In this document: positions 10,504-22,339 of the stretch, piece after piece | Numbering within the stretch: position 1 is the first letter of the stretch | How the letters are laid out: every line of letters begins with the position of its first letter | DNA from: Papilionanthe hookeriana x Papilionanthe teres | Taxonomy: Eukaryota; Streptophyta; Magnoliopsida; Asparagales; Orchidaceae | DNA: 64,000 nucleotides | Direction of reading: 5' to 3' | Assembly: GCA_022702705.1 (NCBI GenBank) | Contig: CM040428.1 | Location: 59,810,155-59,874,154 of the forward strand | Translations under genes and position numbers: made by a program | The notes under the pieces: model-generated | Databases searched by the model: none | Told to the model about the DNA's origin: nothing | Seen by the model: only the letters and a program-made list of their open reading frames with translations

Positions 10504-12469
10504 TGAAACGCCTTTAAAATGTATACGCTTTTGCTTATATCATTTTACTCATTTTTATGATATTACACTTTAAAGGAAGGTATTTTGTGTGTTTTTTGGT
10601 TTTAGGTACGAGAATGGTGATTGGAGCGAAAAGGCAAAAACGGTTCGATTGGAGCGAAAACGAGCAAGAAATGAAATTACGCCCGATACCTTCGGATAAG
10701 TCTTTTGATGCTTATTCTCTTTTACACTTCTTGCATATTTTTTAATGAGATTACACTTTAAAGAAAGATTATTTTTATCGCTTATTTTGTAGGGCTATCT
10801 GTTATGAATGCAACGCAACTGAAACAGGGAGAATTAGAGCTAAAACAGAGCAAAACGGTGGAGCTGCACAGCAGTCATCTCGCCGACGGTGGCCACGATC
10901 TCGCCGATGGTGAGATTTTCCAGAAAACACTGAAAAGTGCCCGAAAAGCTTGCCGACAGCGAGCTCGAACCTGCCGACGGCGCCCGGAAGGTTTTGGACC
11001 TATTTTTGGCTGTTTTTTGCCTAAATTCCACGTATTTGGACGCTTTTTCAAAGGGTTGCTTATGGAAACTCTTCAAACTTCGTCCATACTCTTTAAAATG
11101 ACGAATATATGTTAGAAATGAGTGAGAAACAATAGAGGAAAGAAGAGAAAAAAAATAGAGGAATGTTTAGGATTCTTAGATTAAGAATAGAAATGTAGAT
11201 TTCTACTCTTTTGGAGAGATTGGAGAGGAGAATTTGGGAGAATTTCTGAGGATTTCGCTTAGCATTGCATGGATCGTCAGGGAGACTTTATGGGAGAGAT
11301 CTTCATCTTTTCTTTCGAAGGGAAAAACTAAGTATTGTTCTTCATTATCTTATAATTTTGTAAATATTTATTTAGTGAATTTGCTTTGGTTAAATGAAGT
11401 TTGCGTTGTGTTTTATTCATGGCTTTTGTGACGTATCTCTGCTTACTTTTTCTTCTTCTTTGGAAATAGCGGCATGAGAAGATTATGCCATTATTTTCAT
11501 TTACTTTTCTTTTAGTAATGAGTAGAAATCGTGTTTAGGATTTTGTGATGCATGATAGAAGTGAATTTAATTATAAATGTGATGGTTTTTAGTTGCACTT
11601 CATTTACATTGCAATAAGGGCCCATTGTAGTGTTAAAATTCGTTGTAATTGCATTGACCCTAAAGGCGGTGTAATTCTCGACGAAAGTAAAACCACGTTC
11701 GAATTCCGTGGATGGTGAAGTTCATGGAATTGAATGCAAATAAATAGGGAAATAATATTAATCGGGCGTAGAATTGGAGATTTTAGAGTGACGAGCTAAA
11801 ATCCTTAATTCGATCCTATCGTTTGGGTGATGAAGTGTAAATGTTAGCCTCGGGTGACCAGGAACGTGGGAGCTCCGAAGTGAGAGCGAGTATCCTCGGC
11901 TAGCCATCGGATTCGATAGCTAAGCATAGGATTAGTCGATATGTTCTTATGCACGGACAAAAGGGTAAAGAATAGGATTGTTCCTATTGCTGCATACTGA
12001 TATTTAATGCATCTAATTCCATACATTATACTATTTCATTACATAAGAATAATAGTTTTTAATATCTCGAAATTCTACTATACCGATTCATCCAAAAGGG
12101 TTATATTTAGAATTGTTATTTGCGTTTAGATATGATTCTTGTCTTTACATTTAACATTTGCGTTTAGGAATAGTTCTTTAGATAAAACACAATTTTAATC
12201 GACATTCCAAACTAAGGAGTAATGCGGTAGATTAGAATTTGGTAAAAGACCTCTTACTTCACTTCCTCGTGGGATCGATGCGGGTTTTTAAAGAAAACTC
12301 ATATTACTTTGAAGCGATACGTATCTTTGCGTAGTACCCCTAGTGTGTAAAATATTTTCTAATTTTTATATCATTTAAGATTTTGCACACTAGCCACTAT
12401 TTATAAATCGGGTCAAGTTTTTAGCCATCTTTTGGAAGTTAATTTGCTGCGTAATTGTGGGTCGGGTCA
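10504..12469 (+). repeat. 3' LTR of Athila-like copy A
   Basis: The 1.97 kb LTR starts TGAAACGCC (TGACACGCC in the other copies) and ends GTCGGGTCA. It matches, in opposite orientation, 23983-25974 (1.99 kb) and 15165-16999. It contains a cluster of GCCGACGG/CGCCGATGG motifs at about 10880-10985 and a conserved block with 'GTGGGAGCTCCGAAGTGAGAG' character near 11865. A first GGGTCAAGTTTTTAGCC at 12411 looks like an older duplicated LTR end about 55 bp before the final one. Confidence 0.8.
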
Positions 12470-14281
12470 TTAGGGTGGTCAGGGGCTAGAGGAAGCTAAA
12501 TGGTAATCAAGATGTCTTAGGGATGGTTGGTGGAAAAGATCTCATTAGTTTAGCCAAATGTGGGAAGGGATCCCCTAATTTAAGGGACCTTGGTCCATGG
12601 CTCAACTAGGTTGGGCTAGGTGGATCTAGCTTGGTCCCAAGGGTTCAAAACTTGGTTGTGGTGACCATGGTTTGGTCAATTTGAATGGGTTTAGCCAATT
12701 TAAGGGTTTAGGTTCAAATTTGGGGTTTTGGCTTGGACTTAGGTGTAGGTAGGGTTTGGACCACGATTTTGGTCAAGTTATTGACCAATTTAATGTGGAT
12801 TATTGTCATGAGGAGTTTTGAAAAGGAATTGGGGGATTTTGAATTGATTGGGAGGCTTAATTTAATGGAATTTGACTCATGGTCATTTTTGGGGGATTTC
12901 AATTAGCCTTGGGTTTGGATTGAGCTAAGCTTTGGATTGAGTTCAATTGATGGTTTGAATTGGTCCCAAAGATTGTGATGAAGAGTTTTAGATATAAATT
13001 GGGTGGAAATTTTGGGGTTATGGAGTACAATTTGGAGGAATTTGACTTTGGGGCAAAATTGAGCCTTTTAACTTAAGTGGGGTTTGAGAGATTTAAGTCT
13101 AGGTCAAGGCCAATTGAGGACTCAAATTGATTCAGGAGAATTTTATGAAGTTTAAAATTCAAAATTGAAGAAATTGATTTGATTATGTGGTTCAATTTTG
13201 GGAAATTTGAGAGTATGGTTAATTTGGGCAAAATTGGCTTCGAATTAGGATCAATTGGGTTTGAATTTGGTTTTGATTGGGATTAAACATGTTGAATTTT
13301 GATTTAGAATTGAAATTGGGTGAAACTGAAGCCAATTTGGTGGAGATTGGGAGTGATTTTGGGCATTTTGGGCCTTTAAAGGCAATTTGAGGATTTTGGT
13401 CAAAATTGGTCAATTTGATCAAATTAGGCTCAATAAAGTGGTTTGAATTGAGTTTTAGATCATTTGAAGTGATTTTGGAAATTTTGGGATTTTTTAGAAT
13501 TTTTTGGGCATGAAGGGTATTTTGGTAATTTTGGGTATTTTTTGGAGTATTTTGGTAATATTGAGGCATTTTGGTCAAGTTGAATTATTTTGAATAGTTT
13601 GAAATGATTTTGAGAGTTTTTGGCAATTTTGGGAAAGTTGGGGCCAGAAGGATAAATTGGTTACTGAATTATGATCTTCCAAAATCACTAGGTCTTCCAA
13701 AAATTCTGAAATTTTTTTACTAGTGAGTTATGGTCTTCCAAAATCAAACCCTTACCTTAGGCTCACTCAATATAATTATCTTCCAAATTAGAATAATTAG
13801 GGAATAATAATTAGGGGGAATTATGGTTTTGTTAAAGAGTGAGGAATTGGTTTCAATCTCTTAATCCCATGTGTTTCAACCACCTAGAAAAGTCAATTAT
13901 GATCAGGCATTACCCAATAACCCTTTGATTTAGCTTAAATTAATTAAAGCTTAAATTCCATAAGTACTGTTTTGCCCTTTATGGCCTTATCACTTCAAAA
14001 TTCTTTAAATTTTATTCAAATGACCATGAAATTTTTATGTTACCCCATTCGTGGGTCAACTAAAATATCAGATGAGAAAATGTGATTTTCTGATTTTTAT
14101 TTTATTTTTATAATTATTTTTATCCAAAAATTAGGTATTATTCATGGTTAATTCATTTAATTAAACTAAAAACATTATCTATCCTTGGGAAAATTATTTG
14201 AGGTTCACCTAGGTTAGAGGATCACTTAGGCCAATTTTCATGATTATTTATATTTTATTTTAGTTATTGTAATTATTATTT
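12470..14281 (-). mobile_element. E-family fragment (G-rich tract plus AT-rich block)
   Basis: The G-rich plus-strand tract at 12500-13650 resembles 4600-6500. It is followed by 'GTGGGTCAACTAAAATATCAG' and GAGAAAATGTGATTTTCTG near 14050-14100, which match E1 at about 2410-2450. A 'AGAGGATCACTTAGGCCAATTTT' block near 14213 matches 2570-2600. The order of the two blocks differs from E1, so this is a rearranged fragment. Athila copy A ends exactly at its left side. No gene is seen. Confidence 0.5.
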
Positions 14282-14600
14282 GATTGTGGCATCCAGAGCA
14301 GTGTAAGAGATTTTCTCGGTGTCAATGTTAATGTCGATGTCATTGTTTGGAGTCGTCACTTTGTTTATCTATCATAACACCATAGTCTTCAAAAGATCTT
14401 ATTTCTTTGAATCATGTAGAGGATCCTCCGATAATAAGAAATTTGAAGAAAATAAATGTTGATAAAATAGAAAACAGTTGAATAAAAATGGCGGTGATAA
14501 TCAATATGAAATGATTTTCTAGAATATCTTATTCTAGAAATTTTATATAAGGAGGATCACATGTAAGATTTTGATAACTACAGATTTCTAGGTGTGATAC
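14282..14600. other. Unassigned DNA with a primer-site-like motif
   Basis: At 14284-14303 the sequence TTGTGGCATCCAGAGCAGTG resembles the tRNA-iMet primer site (TGGTATCAGAGC) of plant LTR elements, with mismatches. Nothing coding follows. Without an LTR partner this remains a weak indication of an old element border. Confidence 0.25.
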
Positions 14601-15150
14601 CTATTTAGATCTTAATGTCTGTAAGATCTAATTAAACTTGAGAATATTTAGATTCAATGTCATTTGAATAAAGAAATCTAACATAAGTTAAACTTTAAAA
14701 CTTTAGATTCGATGTCATTTGAATCTAAAAGGTGTTAAGTGTAACTTAGATTAGACTTAAATTATGTAAAATCTAACATAAGTTTGATTTTAGAATTTTA
14801 GATTTGATGTCATTTGAATCTAAAAAATGTTAAGTCTAATGTTGATTAAACTTAAATTGTGTAAAATCTAACATAAGTTAGATTTTAGAATTTTATATTT
14901 GATGTCATTTGAATCTAAAAGATGTTAAGTCTAATGTAGATTAAACTTAAATTGTGAAAAATCTAACATAAGTTAGATTTTTGAATTTTAGATTCGATGT
15001 CATTTAAATCTAAAAGATGTTAAGTATAATATAGATTAAAATTAAATTGAGTAAAATCTAACATAAGTTAGACATTAGAATTTTCAATGTCATTTGAATC
15101 TAAAAAGTGTTAAGTCTAATGTAAATTAGACTTAAAATAGTGTTAGAAGT
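14600..15150. repeat. Tandem repeat, about 95 bp period
   Basis: 'GATGTCATTTGAATCTAAAA' followed by 'TGTTAAGTCTAATGTAGATTA' and 'TAAAATCTAACATAAGTTAGA' recurs with tags near 14716, 14811, 14905, 15001 and 15091. A shorter first unit lies at about 14661. There are about five units at modest divergence. The array abuts the truncated 3' end of the minus-strand LTR at about 15165. Confidence 0.85.
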
Positions 15151-15164
15151 ATTGACTTAAGTTC

Positions 15165-16999
15165 AGTACATGTTGAGCAAGTAATAAAGAGTTTTCATTA
15201 AAAACCCCAGTATCGATCCCACGAGGAAGTGAAGTAAGAGGTCTTTAGTCAAATTTCACAGTATACTACTAATAGTCCTTAGTTTGGAATGTCGATTAAA
15301 ATTGTGTTTTATCTAGCAACTACTCCTAAATGCAAGTGTTAAATGTAATAGTAACTATAACTAAGTGCAAATAATAATTCCAAAGATAACCCTTTTTGGA
15401 TGAATTGGTTTGAAGAATTTTAAGATATTAAAAACTACTATTCTTATGTAATGAAATAGATAATGTATAAGAATGTGCCAAATAGGAGCAATCCTATTCT
15501 TTACCCTTTGGTCCAGACATAAAGAACATTGAGTAATCCTATGCTTGGTTCTGTCGAATACGTGGCTGAGGTCGGGAGGATACCGACTCTCGTTCGGAGC
15601 TCACACGTTCCCCTCGTCCGAGGGCTAACATCTCCGCTTGACAGCACGAACGATTGGACCGAATTGAGGATTTTAGCACATCACTCTAAAGTCTCGAGTC
15701 TACGCCCAATAATTATATTTCCCTATTTATTTGCATTCAATCTCCATGAACTTCACCATCCATGGAATTTGAATGTGGTTCGTACTTAGTTAAAGAAAGC
15801 ATAACCCTCTCGGATCGTATATTTTTACAACAAATTTTAACATTACACTAGACCTTAATTATAATGTAAATTAAGTGCAAGTAAAAACCATCACATTTAT
15901 AATTAAATTTACTTATACCATGCATCACAAAATCCTAAACATGATTTCTACTCATTACAAAAGAAAAGTAAGAGGAAAATAATGGCATAATTTTCTCATA
16001 CTACTTATTTCCAAAGAAGAAAAAGTAAGAGAGATACGTCACAAAGCGCAAAGAAAACACGATCGGAAACTTCGTTTAACTAGAAGCAAATCCATTAAAT
16101 AAATATTTACAAAATTATAAGATAATGAAGAACAATACTTAACTTTTTACCTTTCGAAAGAAAGATGAAGCATCTCTCCATAAAGTCTCCCGACGATCCA
16201 TGCAATGCTTAGCGAAATTCCTTACAAATTCTCTCGAAATTTCTCATCCGATCTCTCCAAAAGAGTAGAAATCTACATTTCTACTCTTAATCTAAGAATA
16301 CTAAACATTCCTCTCTTTTTTTCTCTACTTTCCTCCTCCTCTCAAATTCGTCTCTTTTTAAAGAGGTAGAAAAATTCCTAAAGGTTGCTTAAGCACTTCT
16401 TCAAAAGGCATCCATGTTCGATGAATCTGTGCTTGAACCGACCTTCTCACTGTCGGCGGGCTCGTTCTCGCCGTCGGTGAGCTTCTAGAACATGGGATAT
16501 GCTTCTTAAGGCTCGCCGTCGGCGGGCTCGAGGGCGCTGTCGGCGAGCCTTTCGGTCATATTTTGGCCTTCTCAGGAAAATCCCGCCATCGGCGGGCTCA
16601 AGGCCGCCGTCGGCGAGATTCCTGCACAGCTCCACCGTTTCGCTCTGTTTGGCTCTGTTTTAGCTCTGATTCTCCCCGTTTCAGTTGTGTTGCGTTCGTA
16701 ACTGATAGCCCTACAAAATAAACATAAAGACAACATTTATTTAAAGTGTAATCTCATTCAAAAATATGCGAAAGTGTAAAAGAGATTTAACGTCAAAAGA
16801 CATCGAAAGGTGTCAAGGCAGAATTTCATTTCTTGCTCGTTTTTGCTCCAAATTGCACCGTTTTTACTTCCTTTTACTCCAATCACCATTTCTTGTACCT
16901 AAAACCAAAAATCATACAAAATACCTTCCTTTAAAGTGTAATATCATAAAAAATGAGTAAAATGATATAACAAAAAGCGTATATATTTTAGGCGTGTCA
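15165..16999 (-). repeat. 3' LTR of minus-strand Athila-like element
   Basis: It starts (minus strand) at 16999 with TGACACGCCTAAAATATATA and aligns with 25974-23983. Its end is damaged. Similarity stops around 15165-15185, some 200 bp short of the normal LTR end, where the 95 bp tandem array begins. It carries a dense GCCGTCGGCG cluster at 16440-16620. Confidence 0.8.
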
Positions 17000-17014
17000 A
17001 AATCCCCCAAGCTT
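17000..17014 (-). promoter_or_regulatory. Polypurine tract of minus-strand Athila-like element
   Basis: The minus strand reads AAGCTTGGGGGATTT immediately before TGACACGCC. It is the expected priming site for plus-strand synthesis and fixes the LTR border. Confidence 0.75.
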
Positions 17015-19080
17015 ATTGCTTGTCCTCAAATAACACTTTTACTACATAAAAATATATCTCGATTACACTCTGTAGTAAGACACTAAAATTTTTCATTTAA
17101 AAGAATATATTGGTTAGACTTTTAGAAAAAAATTCGATAACTCGGAGTTAACGCTACAGGTATAAGAATATTCAGCAATCAAGTCAAAGAGTTCCAGTCC
17201 TTTATTTATTTCGAGATAAACTATAATTTGTCACATTAAGAGTGCCTTAAAAGATTATGTGAATAAGGAGTTCATGTGAACTTCATCAGAATGTAGGCCA
17301 ATACTTTAAATATAAATTCAGAAATGAAATCAAGTTCTTCATTTAGGGTGACTCAAGTGAAGCCAATTTTTTATTAGGCATCTCCTCGAAGCTTCTACTC
17401 ATAAATATTTTTATTTCCTTTTTCTTTTTCTTACTTTTTTATTTTTTATTTATTTTTCTTTTTTTAATGATGATTACTTATATCTGGAGAGCGCAGTAAT
17501 GATTTTGAACTTCACTCTCCTCTTTATAAAGTTCGAACTTAAAACACATCCTTACTTTATAATTAGGTATGAAGCTTTATTATTCATCATAAAAGTCACA
17601 ATCTCTTGCTTAACACACAATACTTTAAATCTCTTAACATTTCAAAAATACAGTTTTCTTTACTTTAAATAGTTAACTATAATCAATTTTTTCATACCAA
17701 ATATCTTATCCTTATAAAATTAACTTTTATTACTAAAAATTTTCATCCAATCCTTCCATAATATTCAACTGAAATAAAAAGTTTTAGTTATCTCAAGCGA
17801 GGTTCAACTGCTAGAAGTTATGCTAATAATTTTTGAAAATATAATAATTGAGAACAAATAAGAGTTAATATTTTTCTTCACAAACTTAAATTTCAAAAAT
17901 ATTTTGTAACTAATTCCATAAAATATAGCAGGAAGAAAAAGTAAAGGGAATCTACTTACTACTACTACATCCTATCAATATCATATCATGCATAATCAGG
18001 ATAAAATGACTGTAGGAGAAAGTAAATATAACCTAAAACATGCTTGTAATAAAATTACACTAAAAGGAAGTATTTTCACATTAAAATTTTATTTTTCTTC
18101 TTACCCTCAAACTTAATTTTTAAGATATATAACATTCAGTACAGAAAATATAAGCAGGAAGAAAATAATTGAGAAATTCTATCTACCTGAAATGTCTATC
18201 AAAATCATTTGCAAGTATTCATTAAGATAGAACAATATGCAGTAGAAAGTAAATCTAAACTAATCAGGCCAGAATGAAATTAACTAAACCAAAGTCTAAC
18301 AAGCATTGTATGTATCAACATGGGAATATAAAAATGTTCTTCAAGACCTAAATAAAGTTGAAACACAAACATAAACACACATATGATAAATGAGGTCAAT
18401 TTTTTTCCATTAACTCATCACATCACATTGATTTACTTCTAATTTCTAACGGAATCACTACAATAGTAAATTAGGTACTTTAAAATGATTTTATAGATTA
18501 TAATCCCAAAGATAAGATTTCCCCTAATAAATTGGCTCCTAGGCACCAATCTCAAGCATCACCTAATCTTTTTAATTAATCACCTCTAACTGTTATAAAA
18601 AATAGTGTGAGATCATCCTAATGTTATTCATCAAATAGGTTCATGACTCCTACCTAATGAAAGTAAAGTTAGAGAAAAGAAGTATAAAAATTGAGATGGA
18701 TCTGTTACAGTTTAAATTCATGATGTCTCTTGTAAAACTCAAGTCTGGGTAAGACACAATTCACAGTGGATTCGTTCATCCAACTATTATAAGAGAACAA
18801 GTTTAACCATAATAAGAAGTTAAGGAATCACCTCCCTCATGACACACAAAGATCAAATCAAACTACTAATAATCCAAACATCAACCAATCATCAATCAAA
18901 CTGATCAATCCATAATGACACATAAACATCAATTCAATCCACTCTTATGCGAACACCATACAACACTAATAATCGTGAATCTCAAACAAATTAAATCAAA
19001 GTATACTGATAACTATGGGTTGCCTCCCATAAAGCGTTTGGTTTAACGTCGTTAGCCCGACAAATGATTCCACCTGGATC
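17015..19080. other. Non-coding spacer of minus-strand Athila-like element
   Basis: It aligns in inverse with 8502-10487. At 19015-19030 it holds ATGGGTTGCCTCCCAT, a small palindrome-like motif (TGGGAGGCAACCCA on the sense strand) that I associate with the end of the coding part in plant Athila/Tat elements. No open frame was recognised. Confidence 0.55.
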
Positions 19081-19086
19081 AAAATT

Positions 19087-20007
19087 TCAATTAAGTAATC
19101 CTCGATCAATCGCCCAATCATTTTCAGATCCAGGGATTCCTACAGAATTCTCAAAATTTAATTTTTCATTCAGCTCTTCTTTTTCAGATGTATTTATATC
19201 ATTGTTTCTCATATTTCTTTCTAGATCCAATATTCTTCTATTGATTTTTTCAATCCGCATATTAATATTATCCTTGAAATTTATAAGAAATGGATCTTTA
19301 TAAGATACCTTAATATCTCCCAAATTTTGGATCAGATTATCTATAGATAATTCAGATTCAGGATCAAATTCTTCTATGTCACTCTTATGATTCAAGTTAT
19401 CTTCCAATTCTTCCCCTTTATATATATTAAATGATCGAGGATCTATCTTAGTTGAGGAAATAGGTTTTTCTAATTCCCTAGGGATTTCTTCCAATGGTCT
19501 TCCAATATCCTTATCCTCTTTTCTCAACTCAAAGTTCTTTTGAAATTTATCCTCAAATTCTCTTCCAAGTTCTAGTTCAATAATTTTATCTTGTTCATCA
19601 TTTAATTCAGGTTTTTCTTGTGATTGAGTCGTATCTAAAGATATAAAGACTGGTTGTGTAGATGAATTCTCTAAATAGATAGACTTTAAAATTGTATGGG
19701 GTACATCCACCTTAAGTTCATGAGATTTTTCAACAAATGGAATTAAAAGTTTACTATTTATTGTAGTGTCCATCATTTCACACCTCTCCTGAACATACAT
19801 ACAGTCTTCTTTAAGTAATGTTTTCGAATCATCATAAAAGTCTATTTCATTCTCATCTGTTAACTTACTCATAAAACTTTCTTGAAAATAGTCTTTACTT
19901 AGATAATCAATTTTATCTTTCCAAAAACAATCATCATCTTTTCTTTCAGCTGGATATTTCATAGTTTTTAATACATCAAAAGTGACTTCTTGGTCATTAA
20001 TATTCAT
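19087..20007 (-). CDS. Charged open frame of the Athila-like element (306 codons)
   Basis: The frame is uninterrupted from MNINDQEVTFDVLKTMKYP, which is the tail of the protease region, to NDWAIDRGLLN. It is rich in Glu, Asp, Lys and Asn. It includes EEIPRELEKPISSTKID near residue 175, DNLNHKSDIEEFDPESEL near 205 and a heptad-like segment INMRIEKINRRILDLERN near 255, which may form a coiled coil. There is no RT (YxDD), RNase H or integrase motif. The same frame is preserved in copy A at 7794-8501. Two old copies remaining open, while their gag and protease are broken, is unexpected. It could be a degenerate linker, a structural gag-like extension, or a domain specific to this non-autonomous lineage. 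I assign no function. Confidence 0.6.
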   Translation of the reverse strand: MNINDQEVTFDVLKTMKYPAERKDDDCFWKDKIDYLSKDYFQESFMSKLTDENEIDFYDDSKTLLKEDCMYVQERCEMMDTTINSKLLIPFVEKSHELKVDVPHTILKSIYLENSSTQPVFISLDTTQSQEKPELNDEQDKIIELELGREFEDKFQKNFELRKEDKDIGRPLEEIPRELEKPISSTKIDPRSFNIYKGEELEDNLNHKSDIEEFDPESELSIDNLIQNLGDIKVSYKDPFLINFKDNINMRIEKINRRILDLERNMRNNDINTSEKEELNEKLNFENSVGIPGSENDWAIDRGLLN

Positions 20008-20019
20008 AATCAGCTCTCA

Positions 20020-20750
20020 TTTTTGCACATCTATCATAGCTTGTCCGATAATGAGAAAGGTCTCCTAAAATAATTGGAATTTCTTTATCTTCCTCCATAT
20101 ATTTTACAAAAAAGTCCAAATGAAAGATAAATTTATCCACTTTAACAAGCACGTCTTCTATAACTCCTTTTGGATAAATGATAAATCAATCAGCTAACAG
20201 AAGGGTTACAGTAGTGAGAGAAATATCGATTAAACCTAACATTCTAAATATAGATAGAGGCATCACATTAATGTTCACTCCTAAATCACATAAAGCTTTT
20301 CCACATAATCTTTCTCTAATTGCACGGAATTGTAAAGCTACGAGGATTTTTAAGTTTCCGAGGAAAATTTTTACAAGTATATGCTGCACTCCTCACTTAG
20401 TGCTAAGCTATCTCGTAATCCCCAAATTTCCTTTTCTTGTTTAATATATCCTTTATAAACTTTGCATAACTCAGCATCTGTTCCAAAGCTTAGTGAAAGG
20501 AATATTTATCGTTAACTTCTTAAGTATTTTCATGAACTTTGAAAATTTTTTATCCAACTCATGTTTGTCTAAGTCTTTGAGGAAATGGAGGTGGTGGTAT
20601 TTCCAAATCGATTTTAGTTGGAGATATTAATTTTTCAGAATCCTTAGAAACATGTTCTTCAGGTCTTTTAGTTTCCTTTGTTTCTCTCACAACATCTTTT
20701 TCTTTTCTAACCACATCTTCTTTATCTCTTCCAATTTTTAATTGGACAAC
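20020..20750 (-). pseudogene. Ty3/Athila-like protease region, minus-strand element
   Basis: Starting at about 20750 (minus) the sequence gives an acidic linker and then INIPFT, LCDLGVNINVMPLSIFRMLGL (20330-20190, the active-site block), an LLLAD region, and on to IDV and MNINDQE at about 20010. There are several stops and small deletions: a stop and length change after INIPFT, one near the QHILVKI stretch, and another before MNINDQE. The first part of the domain is interrupted from gag by the nested LTR at 20751. Confidence 0.8.
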
Positions 20751-22306
20751 TGATCACTGAAAATTTTATTAAGAAATTCATACCTATTTTTGATGAAATT
20801 GCACTTTAAAGAAAGATATTTTCTTTATTTTATTGCAGGAATGGAGAATTTAGGTGATAAAAGAAAAATCATAAAAAGAAGCGAATTCGGAGCAAAAGGA
20901 AGAAAATAATGAAATTTGTCTTGAGTCGCCAAGGCGAGAGCTACGAGGAGACATTTCGAAGGAATTATAACTGCTCTCGTCGACAATGAGCCCGAGCCCA
21001 TCGACAATGAGCTAGCGCGGTTCGAGATCTTAGAAGCCTCGCCGACAGCCGACGTAGTAGTTCATCGCCGACGGCGAGATAGTTCAAATGGCGCGAATAC
21101 ATTGAACCTGGACACTTTTTGAAGAGATGCTTACACACCTCTTGGTCCTTTGCTCACCTCTATATATAGAAGCCGAAATTCAGCTTCTGTGTGTGTGTTA
21201 ATTTGTTCTAAGTTAAAATTTTATATAAGTGTATTAGTTGTGTGCAGTTTTTGTTATAAGTGAGTCTTTAGTGAGTTAGTGAGTTAGTGAGTTAGTGAGT
21301 TTTTAGTGAGTCTTGCTGTACTGGAAGGAAGAGTCAAAGGAACTGCTAGGAGTCTGCTTGGGGATAAATTGAGATAAGTATTTGTATTTATTGTTTTTAA
21401 CTTTAAATGAAATCCATGCTTAGTTTAGTCAACATGCATTCGAGTAGTTTATTAGTCTTTCTCCACGTTATGAAATTAAGTGACTTGATGAACTAAAAAT
21501 AGAAGTATTTTTATATATATTAATAAATTGTGATAATTTTTACTTAAAACTTATTTTACTTTCAATCTGGCCATTTGATTTGTTAAAATGTGTTGAATAT
21601 CAACTATAGTAAAAATTACATCCGATATTCGGGAATTCAAAAGCCTTGAAGGAAGGTGCAAATAAATAGGGAAATAATATCATCGGCGTAGAATTGTGCA
21701 TTTTAGTGTGACGGACTAAAATATTCAATTCAGTCACATTGTTTGAGAGTCGAAATGTAGATGTTAGCCCTCGGGCGAGGGAACGTGGGAGCTACGAAGT
21801 GGCGATCGGTATCCTCCCAAGCTAATCGCATGATTCGATAATCAAACATAGGATTAGTCAATATTCTTTACACTGGACCAAAGAGTAAAGAATAAGAATG
21901 CTCCTATTTGTCACAATACCTTAAAATTATCTATTTAAATTCATCAATCACTTAAATTTCTAAACAAGGAAAGATACTTTTTCTAAATAGTTAAGACTTA
22001 TTTAGTAATTAGTTTAATTTCCAATGACTTTCCATACGTATTAATTTTCTACTTAGTTAAGTTACTTAATTAAAATACTTAGTTTACTTTATTGCGCTAA
22101 AATTTAGAATTCCAAATTTTTGTATACTATTTTAAAATTATTATTATTATTTTAAAATTAGTACATTACTTAATTTTCTCTTTCCCTCGTGGATCGATAA
22201 CCGAGACTCCACTAGAGCCCTGTATTACTTGATACGATACGTATACTTACAGAAGCATCCACAACATAAACAATTACAATTCTATACATATAATATAGCG
22301 GGGTCA
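20751..22306 (+). repeat. Nested plus-strand Athila-like LTR
   Basis: This roughly 1.55 kb LTR is related to the others. It shares 'ATTGCACTTTAAAGAAAGATATT' near the start, a GCCGACGGCGAG cluster (20980-21080), 'GTGGGAGCTACGAAGTGGCGATCG' near 21790 and the end GGGGTCAAGTTTTTAGC. It lies opposite to its host element and separates the host's gag from its protease. A short (GTGAGTTA)n run lies at 21270-21300. The left border at TGATCACTG (20751) is approximate. Confidence 0.7.
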
Positions 22307-22324
22307 AGTTTTTAGCGTCGTTGC
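22307..22324 (+). promoter_or_regulatory. Primer-site remnant after the nested LTR (tRNA-Asp-like)
   Basis: AGTTTTTAGCGTCGTTGC follows the LTR end CA at 22306. It resembles the Athila primer site TGGCGCCGTTGCCGGGGA, complementary to the 3' end of plant tRNA-Asp. Host gag sequence resumes within about 40 bp. The insertion is therefore an LTR plus its primer site, not a clean solo LTR. Confidence 0.55.
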
Positions 22325-22339
22325 AATTAAATCAAAAAT

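Larger units (their letters stand above)
6931..12469 (+). mobile_element. Athila-like Ty3 retrotransposon, copy A (5' truncated)
   Basis: In order it contains a retropepsin relic (6936-7500), a charged open frame (7794-8501), a long spacer with a purine tract, a polypurine tract (10488-10503) and a 3' LTR (10504-12469) ending in CA. Gag, primer site and 5' LTR are missing because E1 lies against it at 6931. It is inverted relative to the fuller copy at 15165-25974, and the order of parts is the same. There is no sign of reverse transcriptase, RNase H or integrase between protease and polypurine tract. Confidence 0.8.

Noticed and set aside
10557..11115. Open frames inside LTR A, and their counterparts in 16447-16635 and 25348-25730
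   Set aside because: They fall within LTRs, differ in length and frame between the copies, and their Arg/Ser/Ala-rich parts come from the GCCGTCGGCG motif cluster.
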